Below are positions 8,070 through 14,821 of a stretch of DNA of 19,662 nucleotides, piece by piece. The DNA is taken from positions 1-19,662 of the forward strand of contig JADGRT010000011.1 of assembly GCA_017880715.1 (NCBI GenBank). The letters run 5' to 3'. The notes under the pieces were generated by a model. That model saw only the letters and a program-made list of their open reading frames with translations, was not told where the DNA came from and ran no database searches. The position numbers were made by a program, and so were the translations under genes. Within the stretch, counting starts at the first letter, position 1. Every line of letters starts with the position of its first letter. The stretch comes from Verrucomicrobiia bacterium. Its GTDB lineage: Bacteria > Verrucomicrobiota > Verrucomicrobiia > Limisphaerales > UBA1319.

Positions 8070-8386
8070 AATTTTTAAATGGATAAGGAGGTCTTTTATT
8101 CGGAATTTCTCCGGGCGATGAAACCAGTCGTCGATGGCGTATAAGGCGGAAGCCGGCCGGCGGCTTCGTCCCGATCGCCCCGGGCGGCGGCGTCCACTGC
8201 CACCAGCACCCCTGGCTCCGGGTGTAACTGGGCGCCCCCCGTCTCAAATGCGATCCCCCTTTTTTCAAGCCGGGGTGATCTTAGCTGAATCTTTCAACCC
8301 ACTGAACATTGCCCGAAATGGGTTCCGCTCATGGCAATCGCATTCAACGATATATCAACCTGTTACAATCCGGGGCTTCCGGACAG

Positions 8387-8498
8387 TAAGAAGAACTGAA
8401 TATCATGATAGTTATAGTACCTAATACGCGTATGTAAAACAATAAGAAGGATTGAATATCATGATTGTTACCTTGCCTAATAAGTGTGGGTAAACCAT
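8387..8498. repeat. Imperfect tandem repeat, two 56-bp units, each with an ATCATGAT core
   Basis: Units 8387-8442 and 8443-8498 align without gaps at about three-quarters identity. Shared blocks are TAAGAAG, TGAATATCATGAT, GTTA, CCTAATA and GTAAA-type endings. Each unit contains the palindrome ATCATGAT (8402-8409 and 8458-8465), extended to TATCATGATA in the first. Exact 56-bp spacing suggests either a duplicated regulator site or a duplicated promoter segment. Confidence 0.6.
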
Positions 8499-8506
8499 GT
8501 ATATTG

Positions 8507-8535
8507 TTGACGAGACTATCGTCTTTCTTTAAAAG
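8507..8535 (+). promoter_or_regulatory. Candidate sigma-70-type promoter for the nonaheme cytochrome
   Basis: TTGACG (8507-8512), a spacer of exactly 17 bases, then TAAAAG (8530-8535). These match 5 of 6 and 4 of 6 consensus positions. A transcript from here would have a leader of about 170 bases containing the GACAGTAA pair and the 8655-8666 palindrome. Confidence 0.35.
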
Positions 8536-8580
8536 TAGTGCCGAATCTTGTCGGTCGTGAGCTGACTCATTTTAGATCCA

Positions 8581-8596
8581 GACAGTAAGACAGTAA
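8581..8596. repeat. Tandem GACAGTAA octamers
   Basis: Two direct copies abut at 8581-8588 and 8589-8596; a third exact copy lies at 8382-8389, at the left edge of the 56-bp repeat. Possible half-sites for a regulator. Confidence 0.4.
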
Positions 8597-8654
8597 ACAA
8601 TACGACTGATAAAATGGCGTCATTAAGTTATGCAGTAAAAGGTCTTGGGCGTGC

Positions 8655-8666
8655 GGGGATATCCCC
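8655..8666. promoter_or_regulatory. Palindrome GGGGATATCCCC in the leader of the nonaheme cytochrome gene
   Basis: A perfect 12-bp palindrome ending 43 bases before the ATG at 8710. It could be a DNA operator or a short mRNA hairpin. Flanking bases extend the pairing only weakly. No clear Shine-Dalgarno sequence is present between it and the ATG. Confidence 0.35.
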
Positions 8667-8709
8667 ATGCTTTTAGGTGAAAGGTAATCGTTAATAATCC
8701 TCAGAAACC

Positions 8710-10815
8710 ATGAAAAAATGCCCTCCAACTAAAACCCATAGAGCATCGATTGGGTGCGCGGTGTTCGCGCTGCTCGTATTGGCAAGTTCAGCCGCCATGG
8801 CCCAACAGGCCCAAATTATCGCGCGCCCCCTGACTCCCTACGACATCACAACGTACAGTCTTCCAGCAATCACTCAGGTTTCGGGCGGCCTGTTTACCGT
8901 GGGCGTGGGATCGGCCGTGTACCTGGAAGCTCAGGTGATCAAAGGCACGCCTATCGCAACCATCGCTTGGGCCTTGACTACCAAGCCATCCACATCCACC
9001 GTCGCGCTGGTCACCAGTCCTCTGGGCACTAACATTCCCAGCTTTGAGCCGTCGGATCGGCTGACTTATGACGTCGCCGGACGACAACTTTTGGTGCCGG
9101 ACGTCAGGGGCCAGTACACCGTTACCGCTACCGTGACCACCAGCGGCACTAATATCGTCCTAACCCGGGTCATTACCGCAGGCAACTACGTGGGAGTCGG
9201 CTTCGTCGATGGCAATAAGGTGGCTACGGGCAAGCAATGCGCCAACTGCCATGATGGGGGGACTGCACCGGATAAAATAACGCCCTGGTCGGGAACCCTT
9301 CACGCCAGCATGTTGACCCAAGCCATCGACGGCCTCAAGAGCAACCATTACAGCTCCAATTGCATCTCGTGCCACACCGTCGGATACAACACCGCCCTTA
9401 CGGCAACGAATGGCGGATTCGACGATGTGGCGAAACAATTAAACTGGACCTTCCCGACCAACCTGACGAATGGCAACTGGGCGGCCATGCCGATGGCGCT
9501 TAAACAAGTTTCCAATATTCAATGCGAGAACTGCCATGGGCCCGGCAGCGAGCACGGAGGGAACATAACCAAGACTTCGGTGAGCTTCAGCGCCGGCAAC
9601 TGCGCCGCCTGTCATGCGTCAGGAAGCAATCATATCAAGCCCCAGGAATGGGCCAACTCCAGACACGCCATAGCCGTGCGCGAGGAAAGCGCGGACTGCG
9701 CCGGCTGTCACAGCGGGATTGGCTTCATTGACAGGATGGCGGGCGCGGCCACCATCAGGACCAATTACTCGGCTATCACCTGTGCCACCTGCCACGATCC
9801 GCATGATGCCACCAACCCGCACCAACTCCGGGGCCAGGGCAGCGTCACGCTGATGGATACCAGTCGTCCGGGCGGCGCCACCGTGATTACCAATGGCGGA
9901 ATGGGTACGCTGTGTATGAACTGTCACATGTCCCGACGGGATGCCGTGACTTATGTCAATGGCCCGGGCAACAACCGTTTCGGCCCGCATCATGGCCCGC
10001 AAACTGACATGTTGATGGGCGTAAACGCCATTACTTACGGCAAGTCGATTCCCAGCTCGGGTCACGGCACCGTCGTCTCCAATACCTGCGTGACCTGTCA
10101 CATGCAGACGGTTGCCTCAACGAATTCCGCCTTCCTTCAAGCCGGCGGTCATACGTTCAAGGTGGCGTGGGACCACGGGACAACGAATACTGCCACCGAC
10201 GATGTCAATCTAGTCGGGGCCTGTCAGAGCTGCCATGGCGCGTCCGTGACCTCGCTGGACTTCGCGCGACAGGATTATGACGGCAATGGCGTCATTGAAG
10301 GCGTGCAGACCGAAGTCAAAGGGCTGATTCGCCAGCTTTCCATGTTGCTGCCGCCATTGGGTCAACCGAAGTTGGCGCTGGCCGACGTATCCAGCGCGAT
10401 TACCACGAACTATACGGCCGCCCAGAAGATGGCGGTGTATAACCTGTTGTTCGTGCTCGAAGACAAGAGTTACGGCATCCACAATACGGCCTATACAGTA
10501 GGGCTGTTGAAGGCCTCCCTCGCCGATTTGGGCGGCACCACCCCAACCCCAGGCGGGACTGCGGCTGAGGCGAATGCGGCCCTGGCGGCTTACTTCTCGA
10601 AGAGCACCAACGTGCTTATCAATCCGTACGTGTTGGGCAAAGGCCTGTTCCAAATGGGCATTAATGATATTGTCGGCTGGCAGTTCCGGGTACAGGTTTC
10701 TTCGGACCTGATCACATGGACGAACCTGCCCACAACCGCTTATCCGGCGTATCAATTCAATGATCCGGATGCGACGAACGCCCCGAAGCGTTTCTACCGG
10801 CTCATGTATCCGTAA
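8710..10815 (+). CDS. Secreted nonaheme c-type cytochrome with N-terminal Ig-like and C-terminal verrucomicrobial module
   Basis: 701 residues. Signal peptide (about 1-31, ending AMAQQ), then a Ser/Thr/Val-rich beta domain (about 35-160) resembling an Ig/PKD-type fold. The haem domain has CXXCH sites at 177, 218, 262, 298, 330, 348, 382, 430 and 485; two are CXXCHM (CMNCHM, CVTCHM). DYDGNG at 502-507 looks like an EF-hand or dockerin-type calcium loop. A helical segment around 515-590 containing YGIHNTAY resembles the C-terminal helices of cytochrome c552/c554-related multihaem proteins. The last 60 residues (VQVSSDL..W....FYRLMYP) match a module at the ends of many secreted PVC proteins, often thought to serve surface sorting or attachment. 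No CXXCK is present, so nitrite reductase is unlikely. It is monocistronic, with its own promoter region and a strong terminator. Likely an outer-surface or extracellular electron-transfer protein; substrate unknown. Confidence 0.9.
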   Translation: MKKCPPTKTHRASIGCAVFALLVLASSAAMAQQAQIIARPLTPYDITTYSLPAITQVSGGLFTVGVGSAVYLEAQVIKGTPIATIAWALTTKPSTSTVALVTSPLGTNIPSFEPSDRLTYDVAGRQLLVPDVRGQYTVTATVTTSGTNIVLTRVITAGNYVGVGFVDGNKVATGKQCANCHDGGTAPDKITPWSGTLHASMLTQAIDGLKSNHYSSNCISCHTVGYNTALTATNGGFDDVAKQLNWTFPTNLTNGNWAAMPMALKQVSNIQCENCHGPGSEHGGNITKTSVSFSAGNCAACHASGSNHIKPQEWANSRHAIAVREESADCAGCHSGIGFIDRMAGAATIRTNYSAITCATCHDPHDATNPHQLRGQGSVTLMDTSRPGGATVITNGGMGTLCMNCHMSRRDAVTYVNGPGNNRFGPHHGPQTDMLMGVNAITYGKSIPSSGHGTVVSNTCVTCHMQTVASTNSAFLQAGGHTFKVAWDHGTTNTATDDVNLVGACQSCHGASVTSLDFARQDYDGNGVIEGVQTEVKGLIRQLSMLLPPLGQPKLALADVSSAITTNYTAAQKMAVYNLLFVLEDKSYGIHNTAYTVGLLKASLADLGGTTPTPGGTAAEANAALAAYFSKSTNVLINPYVLGKGLFQMGINDIVGWQFRVQVSSDLITWTNLPTTAYPAYQFNDPDATNAPKRFYRLMYP

Positions 10816-10852
10816 GCGGCACGCAAGCGCCGATTAATCGGTAATCTCGAAT

Positions 10853-10885
10853 AAATTCCGCGGGGCAATGCCCCGCGGAATTTTT
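10853..10885 (+). terminator. Strong intrinsic terminator after the nonaheme cytochrome gene
   Basis: A 14-bp perfect stem (10853-10866 with 10870-10883; core CCGCGGGGC/GCCCCGCGG) closes a 3-base AAT loop. The 3' arm ends in a T run, followed by another T-rich stretch to about 10900. It begins 37 bases after the stop codon. Confidence 0.9.
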
Positions 10886-10937
10886 CATTTTTTCAAAAGA
10901 TATGCGCCCCGACCAACGTAGTGAGCATGGCAGCCCT

Positions 10938-11017
10938 TGTCCCGAAGGGACATACTGACAATAGCCCGGCGTTTCAACGCCGGGTTGGATCATGGTGTGA
11001 ATGAGTCCCGCAGGGAC
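10938..11017. repeat. Cluster of short hairpin repeats (REP-like)
   Basis: Three hairpins lie in 80 bases: TGTCCCGAAGGGACA (10938-10952), CCCGGCGTT/AACGCCGGG (10965-10984) and GTCCCGCAGGGAC (11005-11017). The first and third are the same element with one loop base changed. Together they look like a dispersed intergenic repeat of the kind common in PVC genomes (recognised from general experience, not searched). It sits between the terminator of the cytochrome gene and the 3' end of the regulator gene. Confidence 0.6.
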
Positions 11018-11116
11018 GGTTGAAAGGTTTCAATGTCATACCAGTGAGTGTTTTCAACTTGGAATTCAGGTCACGGAGCACAACTAGGAGGCGCTCCAAC
11101 CGATCCCAGGCGAGCT

Positions 11117-11575
11117 TCATGCTGGCCGGTTCGCTGCTCGCCGACGCGGTCGGGACGGGCTTTTTTTTATTGATTTGGCGGCCAGAACCTGGGCCAAGCT
11201 GATTTGGCGCAGTTCGGCGGTAATTTCCAGCCGGATGCGCTGCCAAAAAACTTGGGTGGGACAGGTGAAATGTTTGGCGCATTCCTCAAAACCGAGCAGG
11301 CACTCGCCCAGCCAGTGTTCCCCTTCCACCGCTTCGACAATTTCCAGCAGCGAGATGTCCTGAGGCCGTCGCGCCAGGGAAATGCCACCGCGATACCCGC
11401 GCTTGGCGCAAACCAAGCCCTTGCGGGACAAAGAGCTGATGATTTTTGCCAGGTATGGCTTGGGGGTGCCGGAGCACTTGGCGATGTCAGCTATTTGACG
11501 GGACGTGTAAGCCAGATCGTTCAAGCACCCCAAGGCTTGAATCGCGTAGCCGGTCGTTTGAGATAAACACATCAT
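11117..11575 (-). CDS. Rrf2-family transcriptional regulator with a three-cysteine cluster
   Basis: 152 residues. An N-terminal winged helix-turn-helix (about 1-70) shows the family pattern, with a recognition region around T24-L49 and G-L-V...RG..GG..LAR at 53-69. The dimer helix follows with C92, C99 and C105 (C-x6-C-x5-C), close to the positions of the [2Fe-2S] ligands of IscR (92, 98, 104). A redox- or iron-sulfur-sensing repressor or activator is therefore likely; target and signal are inference. It is divergent from the fused quinol oxidoreductase gene, 225 bases apart, so it probably controls that operon. ATG codons at 11575 and 11572 are both possible. An eight-A run near the end (11168-11161) could permit frameshifting into a longer frame. 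Confidence 0.87.
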   Translation of the reverse strand: MMCLSQTTGYAIQALGCLNDLAYTSRQIADIAKCSGTPKPYLAKIISSLSRKGLVCAKRGYRGGISLARRPQDISLLEIVEAVEGEHWLGECLLGFEECAKHFTCPTQVFWQRIRLEITAELRQISLAQVLAAKSIKKSPSRPRRRAANRPA

Positions 11576-11800
11576 AGGGTTAAAACTTAGTTCATTAGAA
11601 AATATGACACAAGCATGATAGTGACATCAACATTTTTAATGACCTATCTGCGAAAAGCCTGACAATCGGCGCTTGACGCCGAAACCGGCCAGCCCCAAGC
11701 TTCCCCCATGAACATCGATGAGAATCCATTCTCCTTTCCCCGCGCTAGCGTCCCCAGCAAACTCTTGTCCATTTAATTGATCCCGGGGGTTATGCGCACG
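11576..11800. other. Divergent promoter region between the Rrf2 regulator and the fused oxidoreductase
   Basis: AT-rich near the regulator (11577-11645), then GC-richer with a small hairpin CGGCG-CTTGA-CGCCG at 11667-11681 in the leader of the plus-strand operon. Neither strand shows a convincing pair of -35 and -10 hexamers. The Rrf2 operator, if present, should lie here, but no clear dyad was identified. Confidence 0.4.
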
Positions 11801-13693
11801 ATGTCTGAACGAACCAATCCTCACCCTCATTTTGGCTTGCGTAGTCTATTCTGCATACTTATAGGTATAGTGCTCATAGGGTCCGCCGCGCCGTTCGCCC
11901 GGGGGGATGATCCGGATAACTGCCTGTTCTGTCATCAATACCGTGGACTCAGTTTTTTCAACCATACCAACAACACTTCGCATGTGTTTTTCGTTCAGCC
12001 CGAATATGGGCAACAGCGGCTGGGTCCGCATGCGGTCATTGCCTGCACGGACTGTCATGAACGGTCGGAAGTGTCGGTGGTCCCGCACCAGCCGGTTTCG
12101 AAAGTTGACTGCGCCAAAACCTGCCACCTCGGCAACCTGGGTGGACTCGAACAGATCTTCAGTCACCGCAAGATAGCGGAAATGCTCCAAAAAGGCGTCC
12201 ATACCCTGGAGGTGCTCTCCAAGACCACCTTTTCCAAAGGCCACCTGCTATCGGAGGGGCAGTCTAAATGCCTGTACTGTCACGACGAGCCGGTCTTTCG
12301 TGATCCCACGGGCTCGATTCCGTTGCTGAAAGAGTTGGGCAGCCGGACCTTCGACCGTTGTGATGTCTGCCACGAGCAACAGATCCCTGGCGATACTGCC
12401 TACTATGTGAGGCATATTGCCGCCCGCCTGCAACCGGCCCGGCCTTCCCTGGAAATGGCCCAGGTGTGCGCCGTATGCCATAGCGACCCCGCGGTGTGTG
12501 GCGCCTTTAAGATGAAAGACGCCGTGGGGAGCTACGTTCTCAGCTTTCATGGCAAGGCGGCCCTTTTGGGTGACGAGAAAACAGCGAACTGCCTGTCCTG
12601 TCACATTGCCGCTGGCGCCAATGTCCACCTGATGCTCAAATCGGAAAACCCGGCCTCCTCGGTGAGTCCCGTCCGCCTTGCCAATACCTGCCGAACCATG
12701 GCCTGTCATCCGGGAGCAGACGTGCGGTTAAGCGCGGCGGGGGTTCACCTGGATCTTCCCACGATTCGTGGCACGCTCGAGTTTTGGCTCGCGGTGGCCT
12801 TTATCGGGTTGACGATCGCGACGTTCGGACCCTCGATGGTGATCTGCATCCTCGAATTATTCCCGCTGGTGCTGGGCGAAAAAAGCCACCCTGATGACCG
12901 CATGGATCGGCTCACCCGCGCGGTGATGGCCCATCCCGAAGGCCGTCGACGCTTGACGCGCTTTACCGTAGCCCAGAGGGTCCAGCACTGGGTTCTGGCT
13001 ATTCTGTTCGGGCTGCTGGCCCTTACCGGGTTTCCGCTGAAGTTCGCGGACCGGGAGTGGTCGCACATCGTGATCGACCACTTTGGAGGCCTTAACACGG
13101 CACGGCGGCTGCATCACTGGGGCGGGCTGCTGCTCCTGGCGGGTCTGGGCCTACACATGTTATATATCCTCTTCACGATGTACCAGAAACGCCAGCGTGC
13201 CCGCGTGGCCGGCAAGCACACGGGTTTAGTCCAATCCATTACGTCGCTGCCCCTGTGGATCGGCCCGCGAGACGTCCGGGACTTTGTGCGGTTGCTGGCC
13301 CATTTACTGCGGTTGCGCCACGAGCGCCCCACCTTCGGCCGTTTCAGTATTAAAGAGAAATTCGAATACATTGGTGTCTTCTGGGGAACCTTGCTGCTGG
13401 GCGCTACCGGCGCCTTGCTCTGGGGTGCGGAGATGAGTTCCCACTTTGTGACTGGCCGGGTATTGAATTTTGCGCTGATCGCCCACACCTTTGAAGCGTT
13501 CCTGGCCATCATTCACGTGGGAATATTGCACATCGTCAATGTCATGCTCGCACCGAATGTCTTCCCGTTGTCACCCGCCACCCTAACGGGCGAAACTCCT
13601 CTCGCCGAACTTAGCGAAGGACATTCGGACCAGGTGCTGGACGTGGCCAGAGAGCTTGGAATCGTCGCCGAAGAAGGCATGTCTCAGGAATAA
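11801..13693 (+). CDS. Fused octaheme c / diheme b quinol oxidoreductase, CbcL-like
   Basis: 630 residues from the ATG at 11801, chosen because GGGGGT lies 10 bases upstream; an ATG at 11792 and a TTG at 11777 are alternatives. A signal peptide (core about 15-32) precedes a periplasmic haem domain with CLFCH 41, CTDCH 82, CAKTCH (CX3CH) 104, CLYCH 157, CDVCH 187, CAVCH 223, CLSCH 264 and CRTMACH (CX4CH) 297. A membrane helix (about 325-350) leads to a four-helix HydC/FdnI cytochrome b domain (about 386-585). Its likely b-haem ligands are H396 (VQHW), H438 or H439 and H452, and H562 to H577. This is the architecture of Geobacter CbcL, an inner-membrane menaquinol oxidase for extracellular respiration. 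Both halves are homologous to the separate proteins of 6874-8016 and 6030-6869. The triheme partner follows 7 bases later. Confidence 0.92.
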   Translation: MSERTNPHPHFGLRSLFCILIGIVLIGSAAPFARGDDPDNCLFCHQYRGLSFFNHTNNTSHVFFVQPEYGQQRLGPHAVIACTDCHERSEVSVVPHQPVSKVDCAKTCHLGNLGGLEQIFSHRKIAEMLQKGVHTLEVLSKTTFSKGHLLSEGQSKCLYCHDEPVFRDPTGSIPLLKELGSRTFDRCDVCHEQQIPGDTAYYVRHIAARLQPARPSLEMAQVCAVCHSDPAVCGAFKMKDAVGSYVLSFHGKAALLGDEKTANCLSCHIAAGANVHLMLKSENPASSVSPVRLANTCRTMACHPGADVRLSAAGVHLDLPTIRGTLEFWLAVAFIGLTIATFGPSMVICILELFPLVLGEKSHPDDRMDRLTRAVMAHPEGRRRLTRFTVAQRVQHWVLAILFGLLALTGFPLKFADREWSHIVIDHFGGLNTARRLHHWGGLLLLAGLGLHMLYILFTMYQKRQRARVAGKHTGLVQSITSLPLWIGPRDVRDFVRLLAHLLRLRHERPTFGRFSIKEKFEYIGVFWGTLLLGATGALLWGAEMSSHFVTGRVLNFALIAHTFEAFLAIIHVGILHIVNVMLAPNVFPLSPATLTGETPLAELSEGHSDQVLDVARELGIVAEEGMSQE

Positions 13694-13700
13694 ACACCCT

Positions 13701-14807
13701 ATGAGCCCCCTATCAGGTTCCAGCATAAATGGCATATTCAGGCGGGTTTTATCCCGGACCGGACGACTGCTCTGGGAGATGGGCAAGCGCGGTTATGCCA
13801 TGATCCTCATCCTGATCGTGCTCTGGTTGAGCTGGCGAGCGCTCTTTTATCTGGTGTCAGCGCTGATGCTGCCGGCGAAGCCGCCCACCCAAATCGTGGA
13901 CATTCCCACCCGGCTCAATGAATCCGTTTTGATGCGACCTGAAACCGCCGTTAAAGGCGCGCCGACAACCGCCAATCAACGAAGTCCACTTTCACATTAT
14001 CACCGGCTCGACACCGGGTTCCAATCCGACCGGCTCAATGGCTGCACCCTGAGCCAATGCCATGCTCCGCAACCGCACGGGAAGAATAAGGCGGACCGGG
14101 CTTTTTTGAACATGCATGCCACGAGCATTCATTGCGGCGTGTGCCATACGCAACAGGACCAGAAACCCCTTTCGCTGGCCTGGTATGACCTGAAGACCGG
14201 CGGCACGCGAGCTCAGGCGCCGGCCTTGCTTCGGGCGTACGCCTGGCTGACGAGTCCAGCGACCCGTGACAAAACCACTTTTAACGTTGCTGACCAGACC
14301 GAAATCGTACGACTGCTTCGTGCGGCAGCGGACGAAGCCTATGAAGACACCGGGCTGGTAAGTCTCTCGGCGCATCTCGCCGCGGTTCGTGCGACCAGCG
14401 ACGAATTTATCCGGCTGGTGCAGGTGACCCGCGATGCGGTCCAGAGGCATTTCCGCGGTGAATATGGGGCCAAGCTGGCCCTGATGGATCCTCGCACCCG
14501 GAAACCGTTCCTCGGAGACTCAGGCATTGAACAGGCCATGCACGACTTTTTGGCTCGGCGCGATGCCATGACCGATGAGGAGAAGGCACGCTTGCTCAAA
14601 AAGATCCATCCGCAACGGCGCGATCCCACGCTCCACTGCACGCAATGTCACCGGCCCGAGGGAAGCCTGGTTGATTTCCGCTCGATTGGCTATCCGCCGG
14701 CGCGCATCCAGGCCATTTCCAGTCCGCTGGTGACGAGCGCGATCGACCATATCGTCGAGGGCAAACCCTTCCATTTGCCGGAATTTCTGGGAAGGGATTT
14801 ATATTAG
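13701..14807 (+). CDS. Membrane-anchored triheme cytochrome, partner of the fused oxidoreductase
   Basis: 368 residues. The ATG at 13701 has AGGA 11 bases upstream, inside the end of the preceding gene; the stop of that gene is 7 bases before. A membrane helix lies at about residues 34-55. Haem sites are CTLSQCH (CX4CH) at 115, CGVCH at 145 and CTQCH at 313. It is homologous to the triheme protein of 5185-6033: HYHRLD before the first haem, RAFLNMHA, WYD, and the C-terminal GYPPARI...V...ID.....HLPEFL. Compared with that protein it has two extra residues in the first haem site and about 85 more residues overall, many of them in a helical, charged stretch between haems 2 and 3 (about 180-300). 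It probably takes electrons from the fused CbcL-like protein. It ends 14 bases from the convergent gene at 14822. Confidence 0.87.
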   Translation: MSPLSGSSINGIFRRVLSRTGRLLWEMGKRGYAMILILIVLWLSWRALFYLVSALMLPAKPPTQIVDIPTRLNESVLMRPETAVKGAPTTANQRSPLSHYHRLDTGFQSDRLNGCTLSQCHAPQPHGKNKADRAFLNMHATSIHCGVCHTQQDQKPLSLAWYDLKTGGTRAQAPALLRAYAWLTSPATRDKTTFNVADQTEIVRLLRAAADEAYEDTGLVSLSAHLAAVRATSDEFIRLVQVTRDAVQRHFRGEYGAKLALMDPRTRKPFLGDSGIEQAMHDFLARRDAMTDEEKARLLKKIHPQRRDPTLHCTQCHRPEGSLVDFRSIGYPPARIQAISSPLVTSAIDHIVEGKPFHLPEFLGRDLY

Positions 14808-14821
14808 CGGCATCGTTCGGA

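Larger units (their letters stand above)
8017..8709. other. Long divergent intergenic region with repeats and palindromes
   Basis: This gap separates the minus-strand cytochrome operon from the plus-strand nonaheme gene. From about 8380 it is markedly AT-rich. It contains a palindrome near the operon start (8058-8069), a 56-bp imperfect tandem repeat (8387-8498), a candidate promoter (8507-8535), tandem GACAGTAA copies (8581-8596) and a GGGGATATCCCC palindrome (8655-8666). Short open frames at 8068-8268 (minus) and 8134-8424 (plus) show no recognisable protein and are not called. Confidence 0.6.

Noticed and set aside
6868..8121. 417-codon plus-strand frame opposite the octaheme gene
   Set aside because: Antisense to eight haem sites that are conserved in the fused homologue; no recognisable domain.
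8387..8498. CRISPR array
   Set aside because: Only two adjoining imperfect units with no spacers and no cas genes nearby.
8501..8709. Cyclic-di-GMP (GEMM) riboswitch, which often precedes cytochrome genes in Geobacter
   Set aside because: The conserved core bases of GEMM were not found in this leader or at 11576-11800.
8710..10815. Nitrite or hydroxylamine reductase identity for the nonaheme protein
   Set aside because: All nine sites are CXXCH; there is no CXXCK active-site haem, and the Ig-like and C-terminal modules do not fit those enzymes.
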